A stretch of 13,853 nucleotides of DNA from Planctomycetia bacterium. Lineage in GTDB: Bacteria; Planctomycetota; Planctomycetia; Pirellulales; UBA1268. Positions 6,740 through 12,884 of this stretch are shown in pieces (positions within the stretch are counted from its first letter, which is position 1; every line of letters starts with the position of its first letter). The notes beneath the pieces are model-generated. The model searched no databases, was not told the DNA's origin, and was given only the letters and a program-made list of their open reading frames with translations. The stretch is from assembly GCA_010027105.1 (NCBI GenBank), contig RGVT01000035.1, positions 1 to 13,853 of the forward strand, read 5' to 3'. The position numbers and the translations under genes are program-made.

Positions 6740-7552
6740 TCACTTGAGCAGGTAGGAAAGCATCTTGGACTTTCCGATTTTGTTCTGCAAATCCCGCAAG
6801 CGGCTCTGCAGGTTGTTGATCGCGGCCGTCGTCACATCGAGGGGGGCCGCGGTGGCCGCGACCGTGGCCGCCGTGGCGACTTGCGGGTTGTTCGGCGATC
6901 CCGGCACACCGATTTCCACCTTGGCTCCGCTGAGCGTGGTGGCCTCCTCCGTCGCGGTGAGACCGGCTGCGTTGCATTTCAGCGACACCTCGTCACCGGC
7001 GACATTCAGTGCACCCGCACCGGAAACCAGCGATGCGCTGGTCCCGCCGTAGATTTTTGTTTGACCGTCGCTGGAGAGTTGAATTCGTTCCGGATTTATC
7101 TCCAACTGGCCGCAGTCTTCTCCATTCACGTCTCCGCCGACTTGCAGCACGATTTTCGACTGCGGATTACGCACTCTGATGGAGACGCCCCAATTCGTGT
7201 CGGGTGCCATGGTATCGGGCACCTCGAGGTTGAAATCACCGTTGTTGGTCCAGGTCGTGGGGCCGTTCACAGTCTGCGTGTGGGATTGTTCCGACGTGCA
7301 CGTGTAGTTGATGATCGTGTAGTTCTTGCTTGCCGGTGTGGTTGCTACGGAATGCAATCCATGGATCTCGATCTCTTTCGCCGCGGGAATCCAATTGATT
7401 GCGCAGCCGATGATGGTGGTCAGTTCCAGGCCGGCCACCAGCTCAAAGAAAAATCCCTCGGTCATGAACGCCTGGAGCAGCACCGCGTTCGAAGCCGCAC
7501 CCTGTTCGTACCATTCGCTGCCGAGACCGTCGGTCTCCACCGTGTATCCCAT
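6740..7552 (-). CDS. Unrecognised VgrG-linked protein, possible detached needle domain
   Basis: A 270-residue protein of no family I can name. Residues 30-50 are hydrophobic and glycine-spaced ('FFFELVAGLELTTIIG'). Residues 120-215 are short alternating strands ('KIVLQVGGDV', 'EVSLKCNAAGLTA', 'GAKVEIGVPG'), like the beta-needle that normally forms the C-terminus of VgrG. Residues 241-270 ('TAAINNLQSRLRDLQNKIG') form an amphipathic helix fit for a trimeric coiled coil. There is no signal peptide. A strong AAGGAGA (7563-7569) ends 10 nt before the ATG, 27 bp after the stop of the unusually short VgrG, and the next gene starts 9 nt after its own stop. Its base composition is less GC-rich than its neighbours', especially 7041-7440. 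It may be a separate spike extension, or an effector or adaptor held on VgrG. Confidence 0.75.
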   Translation of the reverse strand: MGYTVETDGLGSEWYEQGAASNAVLLQAFMTEGFFFELVAGLELTTIIGCAINWIPAAKEIEIHGLHSVATTPASKNYTIINYTCTSEQSHTQTVNGPTTWTNNGDFNLEVPDTMAPDTNWGVSIRVRNPQSKIVLQVGGDVNGEDCGQLEINPERIQLSSDGQTKIYGGTSASLVSGAGALNVAGDEVSLKCNAAGLTATEEATTLSGAKVEIGVPGSPNNPQVATAATVAATAAPLDVTTAAINNLQSRLRDLQNKIGKSKMLSYLLK

Positions 7553-7562
7553 CGTCAGTCCA

Positions 7563-7569
7563 TCTCCTT
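7563..7569 (-). promoter_or_regulatory. Strong ribosome binding site within the operon
   Basis: The minus strand reads AAGGAGA, 10 nt before the ATG at 7552. It is the best ribosome site of this operon; the vgrG just before it has almost none, which suggests the 270-residue protein is made in comparable or greater amounts than VgrG. Confidence 0.7.
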
Positions 7570-7579
7570 GCGGTCCGCG

Positions 7580-9133
7580 TCAGGTCTTGCCGAGCGTGAG
7601 CGACGACTTCTCGGTCGGTGAGAACATCGCCATCACCTGGCCGCCGTCGGTGGCGTCGATCTTCATGTAGTTGCCGCCGTCGTCCTTGATGATGCCCACG
7701 CGGGCCTCGCGCGGCAGGTCGAGCGGCAGCGTCGTCTGCCCGTTGTAGACGTGGCCGACGATCGTGGGCCGGTCGGGGTCGCCGTCGACGAACGCCACGA
7801 GCACCTCGCAGCCGACCCGCGGCAGCCAGACGTGGCCGTACCCGTGGCCGGCCGACTGGTGGGGCGTGCGCAGCCAGCACGACGAGTTCTCGTCGTGCCG
7901 CCCCTGGCGGTCCCAGTGGAACTGCACCTTGATCCGGCCGAGTGTGTCGGTGTAGGGCATCTTGGGATCCTGCCCGCTCGGCCCCACCACCACCGCCGGT
8001 TGCACGCCATGCACCCGCGGGACCGGTGTCGACCGGGCGGGTCGGAACTGCACGTCGTCGGGGATCGCCGTGAACCGGCAGGCCGTCGTGAAGCCGCCGC
8101 CGGCACCCTCGCCTGCCGCGATGGCGCGGAGCGGCTCGAGGTCGAGTTCCACGCCCGTGACGAGATAGCCGCGGTTGTCGGCCGCGACCGGGCAGCCGGT
8201 GAGTCGGAACGTGTGGCCCACGGCGAGTCCCGTCGCGCGGGCCTCGCCCCGCACCTCGGCGGAGCGGCAGACGAACGCCTCCATCCGTCGCTCCGCGGCG
8301 GCTTCGGCCTCCTGGATCGTGCGGCAGCCGGCCGGATATTCGAACCACTCGAGATCGCCGTGCGGATATGCGTTGCCCGCCGTCTCGCTCCCCTGCACGT
8401 CGGTCTTGGGGTCGATGTAGTCGTAGTCCTTCGTGGCGAACGACCCCGGCCGGATCGACGCCGTCGCCGCCCAGGCATGGACGTGCTCCCGGGCGACCGC
8501 CGCGTTCTCGTCCGGATGGAAGGGCAGCGACTCCGCGCCAGCGAGGGGGCCGTGCTCGGCGGACGAGTCCGCGAGCGTGAGCGTGTGGTTGCCGGAGTCG
8601 TGCTGGTGGTAGTAGCAGATGCCGAACCGTTCGAGCAGGCGGTGGACGAAGTCGCGGTGGCTCTCGCCGTACTGCACGCACTGCTCGAGCGGCGGATAGT
8701 CGGCCTGCAGCCCGGAGTCGTCGTAGTCCTCGAGGCCGTGTTCCGAGAACACGGCCTCGAGGATCTCCTTCACCGACGTGCCGAGAAAAATACGGTGGTC
8801 GCGGCCGTGGCTGATGATCTCGATCCGCGGGACGGCGGTGCACGAATAGACCGCCGTGTCGCCGGCGCCCACCCGCCGCTCGGCATGCCGCACGATGCCG
8901 TGTAGGTGCCGCTCGCCGCCGCCGGGCCGCGGCACGGTGACCGAGAGCCCGTGGCCGAGGAGCCTGGCGGGGTCGACGTCGCCGCCGGTGGACACCAGTT
9001 CCACGTCGAGGCGGAACGGCCGCGAGAGCGCGTCGGTGAACCGCAGCCGCTGCAGCAGGAAGGCATGCCCGCCGATCGGCGAGACGTTCACTTCCGCGAT
9101 CACGTCGGCCCGACTCGAGAGCGGATCACTCAT
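7580..9133 (-). CDS. vgrG: T6SS spike protein VgrG (short form)
   Basis: A 517-residue VgrG, the trimeric spike that punctures the target cell and carries effectors. Residues 20-350 are the gp27-like part, with 'SVKEILEAVFSEHGL' (120-134) and 'QCVQYGESHRDFVHRLLERFG' region (151-171) as landmarks. Residues 398-464 are the gp5 OB fold: 'LGRIKVQFHWDRQG', 'SCWLRTPHQSAGHGYG', 'WLPRVGCEVLVAFVDGDPDRP' region and 'GHVYNG'. After that only about 50 residues follow (ending EKSSLTLGKT), much less than the long beta-needle of ordinary VgrG, and 'NELRFED'-type sequence is missing. The next gene may supply the rest. The start lies 4 nt after the stop of the DUF4150 gene with no clear ribosome site, so translation is probably coupled. 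Confidence 0.95.
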   Translation of the reverse strand: MSDPLSSRADVIAEVNVSPIGGHAFLLQRLRFTDALSRPFRLDVELVSTGGDVDPARLLGHGLSVTVPRPGGGERHLHGIVRHAERRVGAGDTAVYSCTAVPRIEIISHGRDHRIFLGTSVKEILEAVFSEHGLEDYDDSGLQADYPPLEQCVQYGESHRDFVHRLLERFGICYYHQHDSGNHTLTLADSSAEHGPLAGAESLPFHPDENAAVAREHVHAWAATASIRPGSFATKDYDYIDPKTDVQGSETAGNAYPHGDLEWFEYPAGCRTIQEAEAAAERRMEAFVCRSAEVRGEARATGLAVGHTFRLTGCPVAADNRGYLVTGVELDLEPLRAIAAGEGAGGGFTTACRFTAIPDDVQFRPARSTPVPRVHGVQPAVVVGPSGQDPKMPYTDTLGRIKVQFHWDRQGRHDENSSCWLRTPHQSAGHGYGHVWLPRVGCEVLVAFVDGDPDRPTIVGHVYNGQTTLPLDLPREARVGIIKDDGGNYMKIDATDGGQVMAMFSPTEKSSLTLGKT

Positions 9134-9137
9134 GGTC

Positions 9138-9587
9138 TCATGATCCGAAGAACACCTTGTGCTGGCTGGCGTGCTCCTGGCGGCCGATGGGCACGTTGCT
9201 GTTGGCGGTGTTGTTGTGGCCGACCATCACGCCGAGGTACGCGGCACCGTGTCCCTCGACGAACACCTTGCGGCTGCCCGTCTTGATCCGGCACGGACCG
9301 GCCACGCTGCCCGACACGACGCCGCCGCCGGTGCCCTCCTCGTCGCCGCTGCTCATCCAGATCTCGGTGTTGGTCGTGGCCGCATGCTTGCCCACGATGA
9401 ACACCTTCTGGGCGAGCGTCGGCAGCGTGGCCTGCTGGAGGAGCGCGGTGTTGGTGTAGGCGACGGGCATCTCGGCCGGCGGGTCGGCCGAACCGTCGCC
9501 CGGGGTCGACGTCACGGGGGTGTTGCAGACGTCGTTGTGGGCCACCGACCGGCCGAGCGGGCCGTTGCTGGATGCGGGGAATGACAT
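9138..9587 (-). CDS. DUF4150 PAAR-like tip protein
   Basis: A 149-residue protein of the DUF4150 (PAAR-like) family. Landmarks are 'HNDVCNTPV' (17-25), 'MPVAYTNTA' (40-48), 'KVFIVGKHA' (61-69), 'SSGDEEGTGGGVVSG' (79-93, the most typical block of the family), 'KVFVEG' (107-112) and a final 'GHNN'. It would fold as the cone that sharpens the VgrG tip. It is first in the minus-strand operon, immediately before vgrG, with DUF2169 further down, a combination seen repeatedly for this family. It has no C-terminal toxin extension, so the effector must be a separate protein. GGAG ends 8 nt before the ATG. Its promoter must lie in 9588-9777; I do not see a convincing one on that strand. Confidence 0.9.
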   Translation of the reverse strand: MSFPASSNGPLGRSVAHNDVCNTPVTSTPGDGSADPPAEMPVAYTNTALLQQATLPTLAQKVFIVGKHAATTNTEIWMSSGDEEGTGGGVVSGSVAGPCRIKTGSRKVFVEGHGAAYLGVMVGHNNTANSNVPIGRQEHASQHKVFFGS

Positions 9588-9699
9588 GGCAGAGGCTCCG
9601 GGATCGCCAGGCGGCGTCGGCGCAGCGTATCACGAAGGGACGGGGTTTTACAGCGTCGAGCGTGCCGGGCGAGGCGGTCGAGACCGCATGAATCCCCGC

Positions 9700-9727
9700 T
9701 TGCAAACCTCCGGAGCGGCGGTATAAA
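9700..9727 (+). promoter_or_regulatory. Sigma70-type promoter for the cation antiporter
   Basis: TTGCAA (9700-9705) and TATAAA (9722-9727) are 16 bp apart, followed by a leader of about 45 nt to the ATG at 9778. The -10 matches the consensus at five of six positions. It lies in the 190-bp gap between the divergent DUF4150 gene and this antiporter. Confidence 0.65.
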
Positions 9728-9777
9728 CGCACCGCCGGTGATGGCAAACCCTCCGGGCAGGCGCGAAGAGGCGACCC

Positions 9778-10839
9778 ATGCGGTGGCTGCTGCTCTCGGT
9801 GCCCGCCATGTTCGTCCTGAAGTGGATCGACGGCGATCCGCTGCTCGTCTTCGCGCTCTCGCTCGTGGCCGTCATCCCCCTGGTCGAGGAGATGGGCGAC
9901 GCGACGGAACGGCTCGCCGTGCGGCTCGGCCCGACGATCGGCGGGCTGCTCAACTCGACGCTCTCCAACGCGCCCGAGCTGATCATCGGGGGTGTCGGCC
10001 TGGCCAACGGCCTGGCCCCGGTCGTGAAGGCGTCGCTGACGGGCTCGATCCTCGTCAACCTGCTCGTCGGCCTCGGCTGCGCGCTGGTGGTCGGCGGGAT
10101 CAAGTTCGGCGCCCGCCGGTTCGAGCGCAAGCGGCTGCGGGCGAGCGTGGCGATGCTCATGCTCTGTGCCGCCTGCCTGATCGTGCCCGCCGTGTTCCGC
10201 TTCAGCCAGCCCGAGTCGAACCGCGGCCTGTCGACGGAAATCGCGGTCGTGCTGCTCGTGGTCTACGTGATCAACGTGCTGGCGACGGTGTTCGGCCGCG
10301 GCACCGAGGGGATCGGTCCCGACGAGCAGCTCCCCGAGACGTTCCCGGAGGAGCGGGCCTGGATCACGCTCGCCCGCCTCGCGCTCTCGGCGGTGGCCCT
10401 GGCGATCGTGAGCGACGCGCTCTCGGAGTCGCTCGCGCCGACCGCGCGGCAGCTCGGGCTGTCCGACGTGTTCAGCGGGGTCATCCTGCTGGGGGGCGTG
10501 GGCGGGATCGGCGAGGTGCTCGCGGCCATCCGCTTCGCCCGTTCCGGCCGGCAGGAGCTCGTCCTCGCCGTGACCGTGGGCTCGACGATCCAGCTCACGC
10601 TCCTCGTGGCCCCGCTGCTGGTCCTCGCCGGCCGCGTCATCGGCGAGCCCATGAACCTCGCCTTTTCGGGCTTCGAGGTGGTGGCGCTCGTGATCGCCGT
10701 GCTCGTGGCCCGGGAACTGATCGACGGCGGGAAGGTGTCGTGGATGGAGGGAGTGCTCCTGCTCGCGCTGTACGCGATCTTCCTGCTCGCGTTCTACCAC
10801 CTCCCCGATCAGGCCGTCGTCGACGCGATGCCTGCCTGA
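9778..10839 (+). CDS. CaCA-family (CAX/ChaA-like) cation/proton antiporter
   Basis: A 353-residue integral membrane protein with about ten or eleven hydrophobic segments, of the calcium/cation antiporter superfamily, nearest to the Ca2+/H+ exchangers. The first alpha repeat is 'EEMGDATERLAVRLGPTIGG' followed by 'LLNSTLSNAPELIIGG' (57-72), and 'KASLTGSILVNLLVGLGC' (84-101) follows. The second repeat is 'GGIGEVLAAIRFARSG' (242-257) with 'VTVGSTIQLTLLVAPLLVL' (265-283). 'FEVVALVIAVLVA' and 'EGVLLLALYAIFLLAFY' close the protein. The glutamates of both repeats (E67, E246) remain, but the second lacks the usual Asn of GNAAE and the His after it. Exchange of Ca2+ (or another cation) for protons at the inner membrane is inferred. 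AAGAGG (9766-9771) ends 6 nt before the ATG. No link to secretion is evident. Confidence 0.8.
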   Translation: MRWLLLSVPAMFVLKWIDGDPLLVFALSLVAVIPLVEEMGDATERLAVRLGPTIGGLLNSTLSNAPELIIGGVGLANGLAPVVKASLTGSILVNLLVGLGCALVVGGIKFGARRFERKRLRASVAMLMLCAACLIVPAVFRFSQPESNRGLSTEIAVVLLVVYVINVLATVFGRGTEGIGPDEQLPETFPEERAWITLARLALSAVALAIVSDALSESLAPTARQLGLSDVFSGVILLGGVGGIGEVLAAIRFARSGRQELVLAVTVGSTIQLTLLVAPLLVLAGRVIGEPMNLAFSGFEVVALVIAVLVARELIDGGKVSWMEGVLLLALYAIFLLAFYHLPDQAVVDAMPA

Positions 10840-10880
10840 CGACCGGCCCTCGCAGGCGGGGCCCGGCCTCGCCGCAGAGG

Positions 10881-11885
10881 TCAGAAGTTCCTGATCGCCT
10901 GGACGATCACCTGATTGGAGAAGGGCAGCGGCCCGACGAGCGGCACCTCGAGGCCCGCGAGCAGATACCAGTCGCCGCCGACGCCCGCCCGCATCCCGGG
11001 CGTGATGCTGAAGTAGGTGGTGTTGCCGCCGGCGAGCCGCGTGTGGAAGTTGGTGGACACGGTGGCGCAGAGGTGCTTGAGGACCGGGGCGTCAGCCGGC
11101 GTGAGGTAGACGCCGCCGGCCCACCGGGCGTCGAACGAACTGAACGGGCCGGGCGAGAGGTTGAAACCGGTCCACGGGTTGACCTCGAGCGCGGGGAGCG
11201 ACGCGGCCGTGAGGTTCGTGGGCACGGTGACCCCGACGCCGCCCCGCATCACCCACCGGCCGGTCGGGTTGACCCAGAACTCCACGTCGGGCGAGAGGCT
11301 CGCGACGCCGTTGCCCGTGCGCGTGCTGCCGGTGGGGCAGCGGACGTAGCAGTTGGCGGTGACCGAATGCTCCTTCTCCTCGGCGAGCAGAAACCGCGGC
11401 GCTACCGTCAGGTCGCCGGCTCCGCGGGCCGACACCGTGGCCGGCGACCGTGGGTCCGGGGCCGTGAGCGTGAACGGGAGGAACCAGCCCAGCTCGAACC
11501 GCCGGTTGAACGGCGTGAACAGGAAGACGCTGCCGTTGGCGGTGTCGACCACGTCGGGGGTGCCCTGCGCCCACGCGCCGGAAATGACAGCCAGCCGGTA
11601 GAAGGCGCCGTCGGCGCTGTTGATCCAGGTCTGGCGGGGATTGCTGTGATCGATCGAGTCGTAGGGCCGGTCCCAGCCGTCGCTCGAGAATTCCGCGAAC
11701 GTGAGCGGCGTCCAGCACTCGGTGTCGAGCGATCCGAGCAGCGATTCGCGCCACAGCTCGGGCCGCGTCTGGGGCACCGGGCAGTCCGGGGCGGCGACGG
11801 CCCGCACGGCACCCGGGGCGGCGACGACGGCCGCACACACCATGCCCGCGGCGAGCGTGGCCCGAGCTCGGCGCGGCGCAGCCAT
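10881..11885 (-). CDS. Secreted, probable outer-membrane beta-barrel protein
   Basis: A 334-residue protein with a signal peptide: basic 'RRAR' (5-8), hydrophobic 11-27, and a likely cleavage at 'VRA' or 'VAA' (27-32). The mature part opens with a Pro/Cys segment ('PDCPVPQTRPELW') and two tryptophan-rich stretches. It then has many alternating strands typical of an outer-membrane barrel ('WVMRGGVGVTVPTNL', 'DARWAGGVYLTP', 'GGDWYLLAGLEVPLVG') and ends in Phe (VIVQAIRNF), as barrel proteins often do. Cysteines are at 35, 57 and in the 'NCYVRC' segment. I do not recognise the family; similar proteins are often labelled transporter or porin-like. It converges on the antiporter with 41 bp between stops. 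GGAGGG abuts the ATG, closer than usual; GGGGG a little upstream may serve. Confidence 0.65.
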   Translation of the reverse strand: MAAPRRARATLAAGMVCAAVVAAPGAVRAVAAPDCPVPQTRPELWRESLLGSLDTECWTPLTFAEFSSDGWDRPYDSIDHSNPRQTWINSADGAFYRLAVISGAWAQGTPDVVDTANGSVFLFTPFNRRFELGWFLPFTLTAPDPRSPATVSARGAGDLTVAPRFLLAEEKEHSVTANCYVRCPTGSTRTGNGVASLSPDVEFWVNPTGRWVMRGGVGVTVPTNLTAASLPALEVNPWTGFNLSPGPFSSFDARWAGGVYLTPADAPVLKHLCATVSTNFHTRLAGGNTTYFSITPGMRAGVGGDWYLLAGLEVPLVGPLPFSNQVIVQAIRNF

Positions 11886-12019
11886 CCCTCCGTCCCCCGT
11901 GACGATCGCCCCGCCCGACGATGCCGTCGACCTGCGCGATCGAATCGACCAGCGGTCCGCGGCGTCATGAGCAATTTTCGGATTCGGAAACGAGGTGCGG
12001 CGATCTGGGCGGGGAGGGT

Positions 12020-12041
12020 CGCCCTTGCCGGATCAAGGGCG
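12020..12041. promoter_or_regulatory. Perfect 8-bp dyad upstream of the hcp promoter
   Basis: CGCCCTTG (12020-12027) and CAAGGGCG (12034-12041) are perfect complements around a 6-nt spacer. The element ends 71 bp before the -35 of hcp. It could be an activator or repressor site, or a hairpin; there is no T-tract to make it a terminator. Confidence 0.4.
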
Positions 12042-12112
12042 GAATCCCAACTCGCCACACTGCCAGCAGCATCGGCTCCCGCAATCCTCGCGCTGGTCCG
12101 GCCGCCCGCCGC

Positions 12113-12140
12113 TTGCGGTATCGGCAGGCACTGCTATATT
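12113..12140 (+). promoter_or_regulatory. Sigma70-type promoter for hcp
   Basis: TTGCGG (12113-12118) and TATATT (12135-12140) are 16 bp apart; the -10 matches the consensus at five of six positions. Transcription from here gives hcp a leader of about 155 nt, long enough for the palindrome at 12207-12221 to act on it. Confidence 0.6.
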
Positions 12141-12206
12141 CCGCCAGGTGGTTTGCCAACGCCAGTTGTCGCTGGGGTTTCTCGGGCGAACACACGTGGT
12201 CTGCGG

Positions 12207-12221
12207 TGCGTACGGTACGCA
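12207..12221. promoter_or_regulatory. 15-bp palindrome in the hcp leader, candidate operator
   Basis: TGCGTAC and GTACGCA flank a single G at 12214, a perfect 7+1+7 palindrome. It lies about 67 bp downstream of the -10, where a bound repressor could block elongation. The short spacer favours a protein site over an RNA hairpin. Identity of any regulator is unknown. Confidence 0.4.
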
Positions 12222-12302
12222 TGACACTGACAACCCGGAGCGGGTCGACACGGTGGAAGTCGCCCCGCTGATCTTTTTCACTTTTTTGCAAGGAGCATCA
12301 TC

Positions 12303-12800
12303 ATGGCTGTGTATTTCAAAATTGACGGTGCCGACGGCGGCAGCACGGACAAGGGCTACGAGAAGTGGGTGATCGGCGAAAAGTACGACGTGCTCGGCAC
12401 CCGCCAGTTGATGACGTCGGCCGGCGGATCCTCCCAGACGGGGCAGCAGCGGATGACGGGCAGCACGGTGATCGGACCGATCGAGGGCGTGATGAACACC
12501 GACAAGGCCTCACCGAAGCTGCTGGCGGCCTGCCTCGGCGGCAAGCCGGTGAAGAAGGTGGAGATCGCCGAGACGACCACCGTCGGCGGCAAGAGCGAGT
12601 TGAACAACTACTTCGAGTTGTCGGACGTGCTCGTCACGCTCGTCGACATCGGCGGTGATGGCAAGGGCAACCAGCAGACCCGCGTGCTGTTGATGCCGAC
12701 CAAGATCAAGTACAAGTACCAGGAGATCGATCCGAAGGACGGATCGATGAAGGGCACGGTCGAAGCCGAGGCCGACTCCATGACCGGCGAGGCCAAGTAG
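12303..12800 (+). CDS. hcp: T6SS tube protein Hcp
   Basis: A 165-residue Hcp, the hexameric ring subunit that stacks into the T6SS inner tube and may carry small effectors in its lumen. It opens 'MAVYFKIDGADGGS', the first strand of the fold, then 'YEKWVIGEKYDVLG' (19-32). The middle has 'GSTVIGPIEGVMNTDKASPKLL' region (53-74) and 'CLGGKPVKKVEI' (77-88), and later 'YFELSDVLVTLVDIGGDG' (103-120) and 'KIKYKYQEIDPKDG' (134-147) complete the usual order. The tail (150-165) is acidic. AAGGAG (12290-12295) ends 7 nt before the ATG, a strong site fitting a highly made structural protein. It has its own promoter and a strong hairpin after its stop, so it looks monocistronic. Confidence 0.93.
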   Translation: MAVYFKIDGADGGSTDKGYEKWVIGEKYDVLGTRQLMTSAGGSSQTGQQRMTGSTVIGPIEGVMNTDKASPKLLAACLGGKPVKKVEIAETTTVGGKSELNNYFELSDVLVTLVDIGGDGKGNQQTRVLLMPTKIKYKYQEIDPKDGSMKGTVEAEADSMTGEAK

Positions 12801-12826
12801 CCCGCCGACCGGACGACGCATCAACG

Positions 12827-12858
12827 GCCGCCGGGATCGGGAAACCGGTCCCGGCGGC
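12827..12858 (+). terminator. Strong hairpin after hcp
   Basis: A 14-bp stem (12827-12840 with 12845-12858, one G-T wobble) closes a GAAA tetraloop, an especially stable loop. It begins 26 nt after the hcp stop and is followed by CGTCGTTTC, a poor T-tract. It could terminate transcription or protect the 3' end of hcp mRNA while letting some read-through into the methyltransferase 27 nt downstream. Confidence 0.65.
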
Positions 12859-12884
12859 GTCGTTTCATCAGCGCGAGGACGTCG

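Larger units (their letters stand above)
11886..12302. other. 417-bp intergenic stretch upstream of hcp
   Basis: No gene can be supported here: the open frames show no ribosome site or recognisable sequence. It holds, in order, a hairpin-forming dyad (12020-12041), a sigma70-type promoter (12113-12140), a 15-bp palindrome (12207-12221) and the hcp ribosome site. The stretch also separates the divergent outer-membrane-like gene from hcp; no clear promoter for that gene was found. Confidence 0.6.

Noticed and set aside
9130..10800. 556-codon minus-strand frame opposite the antiporter
   Set aside because: Very rich in Arg, His, Glu and Asp, typical of an antisense frame in GC-rich DNA, and overlaps both DUF4150 and the antiporter, which have clear families.
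10845..10863. GGCCC/GGGCC hairpin between the antiporter and the outer-membrane-like gene
   Set aside because: Only 5 bp with a 9-nt loop and no T-tract; expected by chance at this GC content.
9738..12224. 828-codon plus-strand frame through the antiporter and across the outer-membrane-like gene
   Set aside because: Low-complexity Arg/Gly/Ala shadow crossing two supported genes on opposite strands.
11965..12291. 108-codon minus-strand frame upstream of hcp
   Set aside because: It covers the hcp promoter and both the palindrome and leader, has no ribosome site and no recognisable sequence.
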